NCBI RefSeq assembly: GCF_004331415.1
Contig: NZ_SJOP01000001.1
Coordinates: forward strand, 1 to 64,000
From: Kosakonia quasisacchari
GTDB lineage: Bacteria > Pseudomonadota > Gammaproteobacteria > Enterobacterales > Enterobacteriaceae
DNA length: 64,000 nt
Direction of reading: 5' to 3'
The first letter of the stretch is position 1, and each line of letters starts with the position of its first letter. Position numbers and translations under genes: made by a program. The notes beneath the pieces are model-generated. The model saw nothing but the letters and a program-made list of their open reading frames with translations, was not told the DNA's origin and made no database searches. Shown in pieces: positions 54,752 through 64,000 of the stretch.

Positions 54752-55159
54752 GTGAATATCAGCGATGTGGCAAAAAGAACCGGTTTAACCAGCAAAGCGA
54801 TTCGCTTCTATGAAGAGAAAGGGCTAGTGACACCGCCGCTGCGCAGCGAAAACGGCTACCGCAGTTACAATCAACAACACCTGAATGAGTTAACGCTGCT
54901 GCGCCAGGCGCGGCAGGTGGGGTTTAATCTCGAAGAGTGCGGCGAGCTGGTGAATCTGTTTAATAACCCGGCCCGTCATAGCGCTGATGTCAAAGCGCGC
55001 ACGTTGCAGAAAGTGGCCGAGATCGAGCGACATATTGGCGAACTGCAACTGATGCGTGTGCAACTGCTGGCACTGGCGGAGTCATGCCCTGGCGATGACA
55101 GCGCCGATTGCCCGATTATTGATAACCTTTCTGGTTGTTGTCACCACGCGAAGGGTTGA
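54752..55159 (+). CDS. cueR: Copper-responsive MerR-family activator CueR
   Basis: The 135-residue regulator has the MerR helix-turn-helix ([20 protein letters not shown]) and Cu+ ligands: Cys in [11 protein letters not shown] near the C-terminus (C112 and C120 of E. coli). It ends CCHHAKG. It starts with GTG at 54752 behind AAGGGGG. It activates copA (and cueO). Its end overlaps the convergent DUF3142 gene by 44 bp. Confidence 0.96.
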   Translation: MNISDVAKRTGLTSKAIRFYEEKGLVTPPLRSENGYRSYNQQHLNELTLLRQARQVGFNLEECGELVNLFNNPARHSADVKARTLQKVAEIERHIGELQLMRVQLLALAESCPGDDSADCPIIDNLSGCCHHAKG

Positions 55160-55853
55160 GCATAAATGTCACCGTGCCGCGATACCACGGGGAGGCGGCG
55201 AGTTGCTGCTCTTCGCTGATATCACGCTCGCCGTTCTGCACCAGCCCCAATTTAAATGGAACGCGTAACGCTAAAAGTGCGGACAGGTAGGCGGTGTAAT
55301 TCGCCACGGTGCTGCGTCCCTGGTAGCTCTGTACCACCAACTCATCCACCGGCAGCGCGTTAAGGGTTTGCACGCTGCCAGTTTTCGCCCAGTCCAGCAA
55401 TCCGGTGACGCCCAGCGCGTAGTCTGCTGGCAGCGTTTGGCGTAGACGATGCAAAAACAGCGCGTAATCGCCGAGCCGATGAGTCGCGGCATCGAAATCC
55501 ACTTGCAACCCGACGACATGGTTACCTGCGGCTTGCCAGCGAGCTAACAGCCGGTTAAGACGTAACAACAGCGCATCCGGCACGTCCAGGGTGGTAAAAC
55601 GTACGGTGAGCCAGATGCGCGGAAACGTAAGCTGGTTGACCGGCAGCCCTTTACGCTCAAACACCGTTTGACCGGCAACGGTGACGACATCGCCCTGATG
55701 CAGGTAGACAATATCGGCATCACGCAGCGTTTGTGTGGGTCGCACGCCAGACCATAACCAGTACGCTGTCTTCCCCTGAGCGAATAACGCCGAAGGGAAG
55801 AGCAGCGCGCCTGCCAATGCCATTACCAGTAATATTTGAGCTCTTTGGCCCAT
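55116..55853 (-). CDS. DUF3142 family secreted protein
   Basis: The 245-residue protein has a Sec signal peptide ([19 protein letters not shown]) and a DUF3142 domain: [20 protein letters not shown], the [20 protein letters not shown] motif and LGVTGLLDW. It resembles a TIM-barrel hydrolase-like fold with conserved Asp residues. The ATG at 55853 overlaps the preceding 730-residue gene by 31 bp; an ATG at 55823, just at that gene's stop (TAATG), is an alternative without a ribosome site. The function is unknown. Confidence 0.75.
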   Translation of the reverse strand: MGQRAQILLVMALAGALLFPSALFAQGKTAYWLWSGVRPTQTLRDADIVYLHQGDVVTVAGQTVFERKGLPVNQLTFPRIWLTVRFTTLDVPDALLLRLNRLLARWQAAGNHVVGLQVDFDAATHRLGDYALFLHRLRQTLPADYALGVTGLLDWAKTGSVQTLNALPVDELVVQSYQGRSTVANYTAYLSALLALRVPFKLGLVQNGERDISEEQQLAASPWYRGTVTFMLNPSRGDNNQKGYQ

Positions 55854-58015
55854 ACGCTTCCCGGATAACGGCTTTTCAGTTGCTGGAACCATGCTTTACG
55901 CACGGATTTATCCACGTCTTCGCCGCCGCAATCGTTATAACCGGAGGGGGCATAACACATCACGGCGCGATACAGCGCGTAGCTCTTATCTTCCGGCTCA
56001 GCTTTGGCGTCGCGGATAACCTGCTGATACCAGGCCAGACGGTGCGCGACGCCGGGTGCAGAGTTAAGTTTTGTTGCGTCGTCCAGCGCGTCGTTACCCC
56101 ACTGGTCGGTTTCCCGGTTAACGCGGGTTTGGGTGATGCGGAAAAACTCGCCCAGGCAGTTCAGCGCATGGCCATCCTGCGTTTTCTGGCTCAGAGTGGT
56201 GACTGTTTTTTCCAGCGCAGCGCAGAAGTAAACGCTCTCTTTGTCGGTGCCTTTCCAGCCAAATGCGCTCAGATTGACGTCATCAAACGCTTCGCCAGTG
56301 ACCGGCGGTGTGATTGCGGCGATCAGTTTTTTGTCTTGTAACCAGTCGGCGTAATGCCCTTCGGTTAAATCGCGCGTCAGTAGCGTGTGCAGCGCGATGG
56401 TGCGCTCTTCATTATTTGGGCCGTTATTGGCTTGCTGGCGCAGTAACTCGCGTGGCGCTTTGGTTTTCAGCACTAAGGAACGGTAACGCAGATTCGTGAC
56501 CTTGCTGCCAGGCGCAAAAATCTGCGCCAGCGCGTCGCTTTCCACCAGCGTTGCCGCCAGCTTGGCCTGTAGCAACTGCTGTTGTTCGACATCCTTGCTC
56601 AGATCCAAAAGATGTAGCCAGTGCGCTTTGGCGTCCGGCCACTGTTTTTCCGCCATCAGCGCTTCGCCATACAGCACTTGTTCGCTAAACGCGAGGATAT
56701 TATGCGGCTCCAGCGTTTGCGCCGGGGTGATATCAGTGCGCACGGTGGCGTAATCCTGCTTGCTGAAAGCCAGCTTCAGGCGCAGGTAATTCCACAGATC
56801 GCCACGCTTATTTTTGTCGAAATCGGCTTTGATGCTGTCAAGCCAGGCTTGATCGATACAGGGATGCTTATCATCGCATTTGTTGTCGCGCAGGCGGCGC
56901 AGCGTCAGGATAAACGTCATCAACGAGGCATCCGGCGTGCTGATAAAATCATTACCGCCCCATTCGAGGAGTTTGTTGTCGCTTTCATTCACCAGCGCGA
57001 TTAACGCATCGCCGCTGGCCGTCTGCGACAACGCCTGTTCGAAGAGCACCGCCAGCGCATTCCAGTCCTGCAAATACCAGTTGATGCGGCGCAACATACC
57101 CTGCGCCGATTCTGCGTAGCGACCCTGCGGCCAGCTTTTCAGGTAATGCAGCGCTGCATCTCGCGCTTTCTGCGCCTGGGCTTTATCCACTTTTGTGACG
57201 TCGAAATCGCCATATTCACCGTTGGCATTGGCGCTGCTGGCGTTGAGCGCGGTGCGCATCAACATATAGCTGGCTGTTTCGGCAAGCCACGGCAGCGGGC
57301 TGCTGGCTAGCGAAGTAAAATCCTGCGCTGCAGCCTCATAATCACCGGCATAGAAAGCGTTAGCGCCGTGTAAATAAGTACGGAAACCGAGAGCGGCAGA
57401 ACCTTCCGGGAAGCTCAGCGCATTGATGATGACTTCACCGCGGCCATCCGCTGCCGTCCGCGCTTTCGCCAGCGCCAGGCGCTGTTCCGGTGTCAAGGCC
57501 GTTTCGGCCAGCAGGGCGGCGAAAAAGCCAGAAAGTGTCTCGTTATTGCGCGACACAAAGCGGTTTTCCAGCTCATCGGATTCAAAGCCTTCGCCAGTTG
57601 CTGTCTGCGTCGTGCCGCCCTCGGCGATCAGGCGCAACAGCGCAGGTGGAATTTGATCGTCAGGTTTGATGCCCAGCGCTTTCATTTGCTGGCGCAGGGT
57701 TTCATCGCCGGTGGCCGGTTCCGTGGCTGCTGCTGATGCTGTGGTGTCATCATGATGGATACCGAAATAGAAGTTTCGGCTGCGCGTGAAATCTTGCGGC
57801 ACGGGCTGGTGCAGCGGCAAAAATCCTTTTTGCTCATCCACCAGGCGCAGCAGGTTATCGCGGGTATCGGTATCGATGCCCAGCACCGGTGGGCTGGTGA
57901 TGAAACATCCCGCGCTGCCCCAGGTACAACTATCGATATCAGAAGATGCCAGCGCAGGTGCGCTGGCGGTAAAGGAGAGGCTCAAGCCCAGCGCGAGGCG
58001 GCTGCGTTTTATCAT
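55823..58015 (-). CDS. Large secreted protein, possible helical repeats
   Basis: The 730-residue protein has a signal peptide (about 1-24, ending APALAS) and no lipobox. It is largely alpha-helical, with repeated patterns like GDYEAAAQDFTSLASSPLPW and KQWPDAKAHWLHLLDLSK that suggest TPR-like repeats. It has several Cys, some paired (DSC..GC, KCDDKHPC, YFC, NCLGE, VMCYAPSGYNDCGG), which fits a periplasmic protein with disulfides. I do not recognise a family. It is co-transcribed with the DUF3142 gene. Confidence 0.68.
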   Translation of the reverse strand: MIKRSRLALGLSLSFTASAPALASSDIDSCTWGSAGCFITSPPVLGIDTDTRDNLLRLVDEQKGFLPLHQPVPQDFTRSRNFYFGIHHDDTTASAAATEPATGDETLRQQMKALGIKPDDQIPPALLRLIAEGGTTQTATGEGFESDELENRFVSRNNETLSGFFAALLAETALTPEQRLALAKARTAADGRGEVIINALSFPEGSAALGFRTYLHGANAFYAGDYEAAAQDFTSLASSPLPWLAETASYMLMRTALNASSANANGEYGDFDVTKVDKAQAQKARDAALHYLKSWPQGRYAESAQGMLRRINWYLQDWNALAVLFEQALSQTASGDALIALVNESDNKLLEWGGNDFISTPDASLMTFILTLRRLRDNKCDDKHPCIDQAWLDSIKADFDKNKRGDLWNYLRLKLAFSKQDYATVRTDITPAQTLEPHNILAFSEQVLYGEALMAEKQWPDAKAHWLHLLDLSKDVEQQQLLQAKLAATLVESDALAQIFAPGSKVTNLRYRSLVLKTKAPRELLRQQANNGPNNEERTIALHTLLTRDLTEGHYADWLQDKKLIAAITPPVTGEAFDDVNLSAFGWKGTDKESVYFCAALEKTVTTLSQKTQDGHALNCLGEFFRITQTRVNRETDQWGNDALDDATKLNSAPGVAHRLAWYQQVIRDAKAEPEDKSYALYRAVMCYAPSGYNDCGGEDVDKSVRKAWFQQLKSRYPGSVWAKELKYYW

Positions 58016-58037
58016 TCCCTGAATCCTTGCGTGGTTG

Positions 58038-58499
58038 TTATTCGTTTATCGCTTTGATGCGTAAGGTAATGCCTTCAACGGCAGTCACCTCAACGCGCGT
58101 TCCGGCAGCGAGATCGTCGTCGGCGCTGACTGGCCACGAACTGTCGCCTACACGCATATGGCCACGCCCATTCACCAGCGCGTTATCAAGCTGGAAGCGG
58201 CGGCCGATGAGCTGTTGCCCTCTGAGGTTCAACGACGCGTCGGCGGGTTTTTGTTGTTTTACCCGCCGCGAAAGCCATTGCCACCACAGCCAGGCGGCCA
58301 GCATGGTCAGCACGGCGAACAGCACACCTTGCCACTCCCAGCCGAAGGGAATAACCCACGCCAACAACCCGGTGACCACCGCCGCGACGCCGCTCCATAA
58401 CAGATAGCCGTTACCGCCCAGCATTTCCGCAGCCAGCAACAGGCCGCCGAGCACCAGCCAGGCAAGGTGCGTATGTTCGAGCAGCAGTGCGGCAATCAT
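58038..58499 (-). CDS. ybbJ: NfeD-like inner-membrane protein YbbJ
   Basis: The 153-residue protein has three N-terminal membrane segments and a C-terminal OB-fold ([36 protein letters not shown]) as in NfeD. It partners with QmcA; the starts overlap by ATGA (58496-58499). E. coli YbbJ has 152 residues. Confidence 0.94.
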   Translation of the reverse strand: MIAALLLEHTHLAWLVLGGLLLAAEMLGGNGYLLWSGVAAVVTGLLAWVIPFGWEWQGVLFAVLTMLAAWLWWQWLSRRVKQQKPADASLNLRGQQLIGRRFQLDNALVNGRGHMRVGDSSWPVSADDDLAAGTRVEVTAVEGITLRIKAINE

Positions 58500-59413
58500 T
58501 TTTTACGCTCGTTGGTGCTGTCTTTCACCAGTTCGGCGATCCCGGCGATCGAGCCCATCAGGCTACTGGCATCCAGCGGCATCATGACCACTTTGCTGTT
58601 GTTCGCCGAGCCAATTTGTTGCAGCGCATCGGTATATCGTTGCGCCACAAAGTAGTTCACCGCCTGGATGTCCCCGGCGGCAATCGCTTCAGACACCATC
58701 TGCGTGGCGCGGGCTTCTGCTTCTGCTGAACGCTCACGTGCTTCTGCCTGCAGGAACGCCGACTGGCGCTCGCCTTCGGCTTTCAGGATCTGTGACTGTT
58801 TTTCGCCTTCGGCTTTGAGGATCTCTGCCTGGCGGATCCCTTCGGCTTCAAGAATATAAGCGCGCTTGGTTCGTTCTGCTTTCATCTGCGCGTTCATTGA
58901 GGCAATCAATTCCGCCGGTGGGCGCACATCGCGAATTTCAATACGGGTGACTTTCACGCCCCACGGATTGGTGGCTTCATCCACAATATGCAGCAGACGG
59001 GTATTGATGCTGTCACGTTGTGAGAGCATTTCGTCCAGCTCCATTGAGCCGAGTACGGTACGGATGTTGGTCATGGTCAGGTTGATGATCGCCAGTTCCA
59101 GGTTGCTCACCTCATAAGCGGCGCGTGGGGCGTCGATCACCTGAATAAAGCACACCGCATCAATGGTGACGTTGGCGTTGTCTTTGGAAATAATTTCCTG
59201 CGAGGGGATGTCGAGAACCTGTTCCATCATATTGATCTTACGACCGATACGATCCATAAACGGCACCACCAGGCTTAAACCCGGCTGCAGCGTGCGGGTG
59301 AAACGGCCAAAGCGTTCCACTGTCCACTGGAAGCCTTGTGGGACGATTTTCACACCGGAGATAACCACCACCAGCGCGACGAAGATAAGAACCAGAATGA
59401 CGATTGGCATCAA
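58496..59413 (-). CDS. qmcA: SPFH/stomatin-like protein QmcA
   Basis: The 305-residue protein has an N-terminal membrane anchor and an SPFH/band-7 domain ([41 protein letters not shown]). A coiled region with repeated [19 protein letters not shown] follows. It associates with the membrane and with FtsH. It is the first gene of the qmcA-ybbJ pair. fetA and fetB, which precede it in E. coli, are absent here. Confidence 0.96.
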   Translation of the reverse strand: MMPIVILVLIFVALVVVISGVKIVPQGFQWTVERFGRFTRTLQPGLSLVVPFMDRIGRKINMMEQVLDIPSQEIISKDNANVTIDAVCFIQVIDAPRAAYEVSNLELAIINLTMTNIRTVLGSMELDEMLSQRDSINTRLLHIVDEATNPWGVKVTRIEIRDVRPPAELIASMNAQMKAERTKRAYILEAEGIRQAEILKAEGEKQSQILKAEGERQSAFLQAEARERSAEAEARATQMVSEAIAAGDIQAVNYFVAQRYTDALQQIGSANNSKVVMMPLDASSLMGSIAGIAELVKDSTNERKK

Positions 59414-59494
59414 AAAAACCTCCTGTTTAATTTGATGCCATCTTAGCCCGATTTAGCGATTAAAACAGCGCGATCGCCAAATTTAGCAGGGGAG

Positions 59495-60349
59495 TTAGTA
59501 GAGCAGGGAGTAGAGCTGGCGGCGGTATTTCGATGCCAGCGCGTCGCCGGTGCCGAGTGCGGCCAGGATCTCTTGCAGCATTTTGCGCGCTTCGCCATTC
59601 GCAGCAGCCAGATCTTTGCGCAGGTGGCTAAACAGCAGCTCAAGCGCTTCTTCGTTGCGACCTACCTGGTGCAGTTGCAATGCCAACTGCGTAGCCAGTA
59701 GCGCGTCCTGCGGGTTGTCTGCAACTTGTTGTTGCAGTTGCTGGATTTCCGGCGTATCCGCGGCTTTTTTCAGCAGTTCAATCTGCGCGGTAAGCCCCTG
59801 GTAACGGGTGTCCTGATCCTGTAACGGAACGCTTTTCAGCGCCGCTTCGGCTTCATCCGCGCGGTTCAACACAATCAGCGTTTCTGCCAGCAGCAGGGTG
59901 ATTTCGCTGTTTTGTGGCGCCAACTGGTTGGCCTCTTTCAACAGCGGCAGCGCGTCAAGGTGCTTGCCTTCCTGCATCAGTTGCATGGCCTGCTGCGCTT
60001 TCAACTCCTCTTCACGCGGCAGCACTTTATCCAGCAGCGCGCGAATCGCTTCTTCCGGCTGCGGCCCCTGGAAGCCGTCAACCGGCTGGCCATTCTGGAA
60101 CAGGTAAACAGTTGGAATGGCGCGTAAGCCAAACTGCGATGCCACCATCTGCTCTGCGTCGCAATCGACTTTCGCCAGGATAAATTGCCCGTTGTACTGT
60201 GCAGCGAGGCTCTCTAGCACCGGTGTCAGTTGCTGGCAGTGCTGGCTGCGTTCGGACCAAAAATAGAACAGCACCGGTGTGGCAACGGATTGCTCAAGCA
60301 CCTGTTGCAGGTTCACTTCGGTAATATTGACAATATTCTGTGCAGACAT
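59495..60349 (-). CDS. cnoX: Chaperedoxin CnoX
   Basis: The 284-residue protein has an N-terminal thioredoxin domain in which the CxxC is SERSQHC (SxxC), and C-terminal TPR repeats ([20 protein letters not shown]). In E. coli CnoX (YbbN) holds unfolded proteins after bleach stress and delivers them to GroEL and DnaK. The ATG at 60349 and the length match. Confidence 0.95.
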   Translation of the reverse strand: MSAQNIVNITEVNLQQVLEQSVATPVLFYFWSERSQHCQQLTPVLESLAAQYNGQFILAKVDCDAEQMVASQFGLRAIPTVYLFQNGQPVDGFQGPQPEEAIRALLDKVLPREEELKAQQAMQLMQEGKHLDALPLLKEANQLAPQNSEITLLLAETLIVLNRADEAEAALKSVPLQDQDTRYQGLTAQIELLKKAADTPEIQQLQQQVADNPQDALLATQLALQLHQVGRNEEALELLFSHLRKDLAAANGEARKMLQEILAALGTGDALASKYRRQLYSLLY

Positions 60350-60410
60350 ACTAAGTTCTCTTTATTTCACTGTTTCGTCATACATGGGGGACAGGCTGAG
60401 CGCCTTCAAC

Positions 60411-61181
60411 TCACCCGTGCAAAATTTTATCCATCATGCGCGTTGGCAGCAGGCGTTTTAACAGGGTCACCGCCCATGTCACCAGCGTTACCGGGTAGCG
60501 CACTTTCGGGTTGCTGCTCTCAAAAGCATGGCGCACTTTGGCGACGACCGCTTCCGGCCCCAGCGTAAAACGTGCGGCGATACCCGGATTTTCCACGGGC
60601 TTATCACTTTGCGTCTGGTTGACATTGTCGGTAAAGCGCGTGCGTATTGGACCGGGTTCAATCAGGCTCACTTTGATCCCCGTATGGCGTAGCTCCATTC
60701 GCAAAGCGTCCGACCAGGCTTCCAGCGCATACTTGCTGGCGGCATAAGCGCCGCGGCCTGGCGTTGAGATCAGCCCCATCACCGAGGAGGTCATTACGAT
60801 GCGCCCCTCGTCGTGTGGCAGCATCGCAGGCAGCAGTAGCATGGTGAGCTGGTGGGTGCCAAAAAAGTTACTGGAAAACTGTTGTTCCAGTTGTTCGCGA
60901 CTGATGGTTTCAAGCGGGCCATAAACACCGTATCCGGCGTTATTGAAGATCCCATACAGGCGATTGTCGGTCAGCGCTATCACTTCGGCGGCGGCGCGTA
61001 TCACGCTTTGCGCGTCATCAAGATCGAGCAGAATGCCGGTAAAGCCTTCGCTTGCCATCCGGGCGACATCGTCCGGTTTGCGGCAGGCCGCCAGCACGCG
61101 AAAACCCTGACGTTTCAATTCGCGTGCGCTTTCCAGCCCGATACCGCTGGAACATCCTGTTATTAAGACTGCTTTTTGCAT
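60411..61181 (-). CDS. ybbO: SDR-family oxidoreductase YbbO
   Basis: The 256-residue enzyme has the Rossmann motif TGCSSGIG and the catalytic YAASK (in GRGAYAASKYALEAWSD). It probably reduces aldehydes with NADPH. It follows tesA in the same direction with 28 bp between. Confidence 0.93.
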   Translation of the reverse strand: MQKAVLITGCSSGIGLESARELKRQGFRVLAACRKPDDVARMASEGFTGILLDLDDAQSVIRAAAEVIALTDNRLYGIFNNAGYGVYGPLETISREQLEQQFSSNFFGTHQLTMLLLPAMLPHDEGRIVMTSSVMGLISTPGRGAYAASKYALEAWSDALRMELRHTGIKVSLIEPGPIRTRFTDNVNQTQSDKPVENPGIAARFTLGPEAVVAKVRHAFESSNPKVRYPVTLVTWAVTLLKRLLPTRMMDKILHG

Positions 61182-61209
61182 AACTTTACCTGGGGGCGTG
61201 CCTGAACAA

Positions 61210-61833
61210 TCAGGAGTCGTGGTTAACTAAAGGCGCCAGTCGCGTTGCCATCCAGTCCGCTATAAACGGCTGCGCATCGCGATTGGGATGGATGCCATCA
61301 TCCTGCATCCATTGCGGTTTCAGATAGACCTCTTCCATAAAGAATGGCAGCAGAGGGACATCCAACTCTTTGGCAAGCTTAGGATAAATGGCGCTAAAGG
61401 CTTCATTATAGCGGCGACCGTAGTTGGCGGGCAGCCGAATTTGCATTAACAGCGGTTGCGCGTTGGCGGCTTTGACCGCCTGCACCACCTGGCGCAGCGT
61501 TTGCTCTGTTTGCTGCGGCGCGAAACCGCGCAGACCATCGTTACCGCCCAGCTCCACCAGAACCCAGCGCGGTTGATGCTCTTTAAGCAGTGCGGGCAGG
61601 CGCGCCAGCCCTTGCTGCGAGGTGTCGCCGCTAATACTGGCATTGATGACCGTCGGTTTTTGCTGCCATTTATCATTGAGCAGCGCAGGCCACGCGGCAT
61701 TCGCCGCCATGCGATATCCGGCGCTCAGACTGTCGCCAAGAATCAGTAACGTGTCCGCCGCCGCGGCGCGAAAGGTTAACAAAAGCAAAAACAGGAAGGG
61801 CAAATGCCAGCGGAAAACATTGTTGAAGTTCAT
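61210..61833 (-). CDS. tesA: Acyl-CoA thioesterase I/lysophospholipase L1
   Basis: The 207-residue periplasmic GDSL hydrolase has a signal peptide (ending RAAAA), the GDSLSAGYR serine block, GGNDGLRG and the DGIHP block. The ATG at 61833 ([13 protein letters not shown]) is the family start. Its first 30 bp overlap the start of the divergent ybbA gene, as in E. coli. Confidence 0.97.
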   Translation of the reverse strand: MNFNNVFRWHLPFLFLLLLTFRAAAADTLLILGDSLSAGYRMAANAAWPALLNDKWQQKPTVINASISGDTSQQGLARLPALLKEHQPRWVLVELGGNDGLRGFAPQQTEQTLRQVVQAVKAANAQPLLMQIRLPANYGRRYNEAFSAIYPKLAKELDVPLLPFFMEEVYLKPQWMQDDGIHPNRDAQPFIADWMATRLAPLVNHDS

Positions 61834-62490
61834 CGTCTTAAGAAGTCCGTCGGTCAGGGGGAGCATGAGCTTTCCATCCTTACCGGAGTTGAGCTGGTTG
61901 TCAAACCAGCCGAGACCATCGCCCTGATTGGCGAATCCGGCTCCGGCAAGTCCACCTTATTAGCCATCCTCGCCGGGCTGGATGACGGTAGCAGTGGCGA
62001 GGTGAGCCTGCTCGGCAAACCCCTGCATAAGATGGATGAAGAGGCGCGCGCGCAACTGCGAGCGCAAAATGTTGGCTTTGTTTTTCAATCATTTATGCTC
62101 ATTCCCACGTTGAATGCGCTGGAAAATGTCGAGCTTCCGGCATTGCTGCGCGGCGAAAACAGCAGTAAAAGCCGCCGCAGTGCGAAGGCGTTACTGGAAG
62201 AACTGGGGCTGGGTAAACGGCTGGATCATCTGCCAGCACAACTCTCCGGCGGGGAACAGCAGCGCGTGGCGCTGGCTCGCGCGTTTAATGGCCGTCCGGC
62301 AGTTCTGTTCGCCGATGAACCCACCGGCAACCTCGACAGGCAAACCGGCGACAAGATCGCCGATTTGCTCTTTTCCATGAATCAACAATACGGCACTACG
62401 CTGCTGTTGGTGACGCACGATCCACAGCTTGCCGCGCGGTGTGACCGGCGGTTGCGGTTGGTCAATGGTGAACTGCGGGAGGATGCATGA
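61804..62490 (+). CDS. ybbA: ABC transporter ATPase YbbA
   Basis: The 228-residue ATPase belongs to the LolD/MacB type. It has Walker A (GESGSGKST), the signature [15 protein letters not shown] and Walker B ([13 protein letters not shown]). It pairs with the membrane protein YbbP. It starts inside the tesA coding region on the other strand, and overlaps ybbP by ATGA at 62487-62490. Confidence 0.96.
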   Translation: MPAENIVEVHRLKKSVGQGEHELSILTGVELVVKPAETIALIGESGSGKSTLLAILAGLDDGSSGEVSLLGKPLHKMDEEARAQLRAQNVGFVFQSFMLIPTLNALENVELPALLRGENSSKSRRSAKALLEELGLGKRLDHLPAQLSGGEQQRVALARAFNGRPAVLFADEPTGNLDRQTGDKIADLLFSMNQQYGTTLLLVTHDPQLAARCDRRLRLVNGELREDA

Positions 62491-64000
62491 TAGCCCGTTG
62501 GTTCTGGCGCGAATGGCGCTCGCCGTCGCTGCTGATTGTCTGGATGGCGCTAAGTCTGGCGGTTGCTTGCGTACTCGCGCTCGGCAACATCAGCGATCGC
62601 ATGGAAAAAGGACTCAGCCAGCAGAGCCGGGAATTCATGGCCGGAGACAGGGCGCTGCGCAGCTCCCGCGAAGTACCACAAGCGTGGCTGGATCAAGCGC
62701 GAAATACAGGGCTGCGAGTCAGTGAACAGATCAGTTTTGCCACCATGACCTTTGCCGGCGACACGCCGCAATTAGCCGATGTGAAAGCCGTTGATGACAT
62801 TTACCCCCTTTATGGTGAGCTGCAAACCAGCCCGGCCGGGTTAAAACCGCAAGCGGGAATGGTGTTACTGGCTCCACGGTTAATGGCGCTGCTCAATTTA
62901 AAAACCGGTGATTCTATTGATGTGGGCGATGCCACATTGCGTATCGCCGGGGAAGTGGTGCAGGAGCCGGACTCAGGCTTTAACCCTTTCCAGATGGCGC
63001 CGCGTTTGTTGATGAATATCGCCGATGTGGCGAAAACAGGCGCGGTGCAGCCAGGGAGCCGCGTCAGCTGGCGAGTGAAATTTGGCGGCACGCCCGCGCA
63101 GTTAGATGCATACGAAAAATGGTTGCTGCCACAGTTGAAACCGGAGCACCGCTGGTACGGGCTGGAACAGGATGAAGGCGCGCTGGGTAAATCCTTGCAG
63201 CGTTCGCAGCAGTTCCTGTTGTTATCCGCGCTATTAACGCTGCTGCTGGCGATAGCTGCCGTCGCGGTGGCGATGGGGCACTATTGCCGTAGCCGCTATG
63301 ATCTGGTGGCGGTATTGAAAACCCTTGGCGCGGGCCGTGCACAATTACGCAAATTGATTGTCGGTCAGTGGCTCATGGTGCTGGTGCTGTCAGTGGTGAC
63401 CGGTGGCGTTATCGGGCTGGCATTCGAAAGCGTGTTAATGGTGCTGCTCAAACCGGTGCTGCCTGCCGCGCTGCCGCCTGCAAGTTTGTGGCCGTGGCTG
63501 TGGGCCGTCGGGGCGATGGTGGTGATTTCACTGCTGGTGGGGCTGCGACCCTATCGCTTGCTGCTGGCGACGCAACCGCTGCGCGTATTGCGACGTGATG
63601 CGGTGGCCAATGTCTGGCCGCTAAAGTTCTACGTACCAGTGATCTGCGCGATAGCCGTGCTGCTACTCGCCTGGTTGATGGGCGGCAGTATGCTGTTGTG
63701 GGCCGTGCTGGCGGGCGCTGTGGTGCTGGCATTGCTGTGCGGCGTGGTGGGCTGGCTGTTGCTTAATGTGCTCAAACGCCTGACATTCAAAGCGCTACCG
63801 CTGCGTCTTGCGGTGAACCGGCTACTGCGCCAGCCGTGGTCAACGCTGAGCCAGCTTTCGGCATTTTCGCTCTCTTTTATGTTGCTGGCGATGTTGCTGG
63901 TGCTGCGCGGCGATCTGCTGGACAGGTGGCAACAGCAGTTACCGCCGGAAAGCCCGAACTACTTTTTAATCAATATCGCACCGGAGCAAGTGACACCGCT
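62487..64000 (+). CDS. ybbP: ABC transporter permease YbbP, partial
   Basis: The gene runs off the window after 504 codons; the E. coli protein is about 804 residues. It begins [20 protein letters not shown] with the first membrane segment, followed by a large periplasmic domain (about 40-245), then several membrane segments of FtsX type (LLLSALLTLLLAIAAVAVAM, LVAVLKTLGAGRAQLRKLIV). The start overlaps the ybbA stop (ATGA), so the two are translated together. No frameshift is seen in the part present. Confidence 0.95.
   Translation, partial: MIARWFWREWRSPSLLIVWMALSLAVACVLALGNISDRMEKGLSQQSREFMAGDRALRSSREVPQAWLDQARNTGLRVSEQISFATMTFAGDTPQLADVKAVDDIYPLYGELQTSPAGLKPQAGMVLLAPRLMALLNLKTGDSIDVGDATLRIAGEVVQEPDSGFNPFQMAPRLLMNIADVAKTGAVQPGSRVSWRVKFGGTPAQLDAYEKWLLPQLKPEHRWYGLEQDEGALGKSLQRSQQFLLLSALLTLLLAIAAVAVAMGHYCRSRYDLVAVLKTLGAGRAQLRKLIVGQWLMVLVLSVVTGGVIGLAFESVLMVLLKPVLPAALPPASLWPWLWAVGAMVVISLLVGLRPYRLLLATQPLRVLRRDAVANVWPLKFYVPVICAIAVLLLAWLMGGSMLLWAVLAGAVVLALLCGVVGWLLLNVLKRLTFKALPLRLAVNRLLRQPWSTLSQLSAFSLSFMLLAMLLVLRGDLLDRWQQQLPPESPNYFLINIAPEQVTP

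Overview
The window is chromosomal DNA from a gamma-proteobacterium of the family Enterobacteriaceae. Protein sequences and gene order follow the E. coli K-12 interval tesB-ybaY-ybaZ-ffs-ybaA-pdeB-ylaC-maa-hha-tomB-acrBAR-mscK-rsmS-priC-ybaN-apt-dnaX-ybaB-recR-htpG-adk-hemH-gsk-ybaL-fsr-ushA-ybaK-ybaP-copA-cueR-ybbJ-qmcA-cnoX-ybbO-tesA-ybbA-ybbP almost gene for gene. The proteins are close to E. coli but not identical, and the inserted genes suggest a Kosakonia/Enterobacter/Klebsiella-type genome; the genus cannot be settled from the sequence alone. I see no tRNA or rRNA, phage, insertion sequence or CRISPR array.

Layout. 1-2.3 kb is backbone: tesB, ybaY, ybaZ and the SRP RNA gene ffs with its own promoter. 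2.3-11.5 kb is an accessory block: a GFA-fold protein, a secreted SH3-like protein, a MocR regulator divergent from a YczE-type membrane protein, a GNAT acetyltransferase, an A+T-rich pair of small genes, and a lacI-lacZ unit with a lac-type promoter/operator but no lacY or lacA. ybaA and pdeB follow, separated by a flavin-reductase-like gene. 14.1-23.9 kb is a second accessory block: a GntR/UTRA regulator, an enolase-superfamily dehydratase and a PTS EIIBC (a sugar or sugar-acid module); a MetNIQ-like importer with a 2OG-Fe(II) oxygenase preceded by a short poly-cysteine reading frame; zinc-independent ribosomal proteins rpmE2-rpmJ2 behind a Zur box; and a GNAT gene divergent from a second MocR regulator.

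From 23.9 kb the window returns to backbone: ylaC, maa, the hha-tomB pair, the AcrAB efflux pump and its repressor AcrR, mscK, then replication/repair and nucleotide genes (priC, apt, dnaX with its programmed frameshift, ybaB-recR), the chaperone gene htpG behind a sigma-32 promoter, adk, hemH, gsk, ybaL, fsr and ushA. copA and cueR form the copper-export module with a readable CueR promoter. A third insertion at 55.1-58.0 kb holds two uncharacterised envelope genes. The window ends inside ybbP. Compared with my memory of E. coli K-12, aes, ybaQ, the ybaS-ybaT acid-resistance genes, fetAB and the sRNA gene chiX are not at their usual places.

The most interesting items are the poly-Cys leader candidate in front of the oxygenase/importer operon (about 20.96-21.08 kb), the 34-bp near-perfect palindrome in front of the PTS gene (16.17-16.20 kb), the lacIZ unit without a permease, the A+T-rich small-gene pair at 6.5-7.0 kb, the 17-codon candidate gene between tomB and acrB, and the two-gene envelope operon next to cueR.
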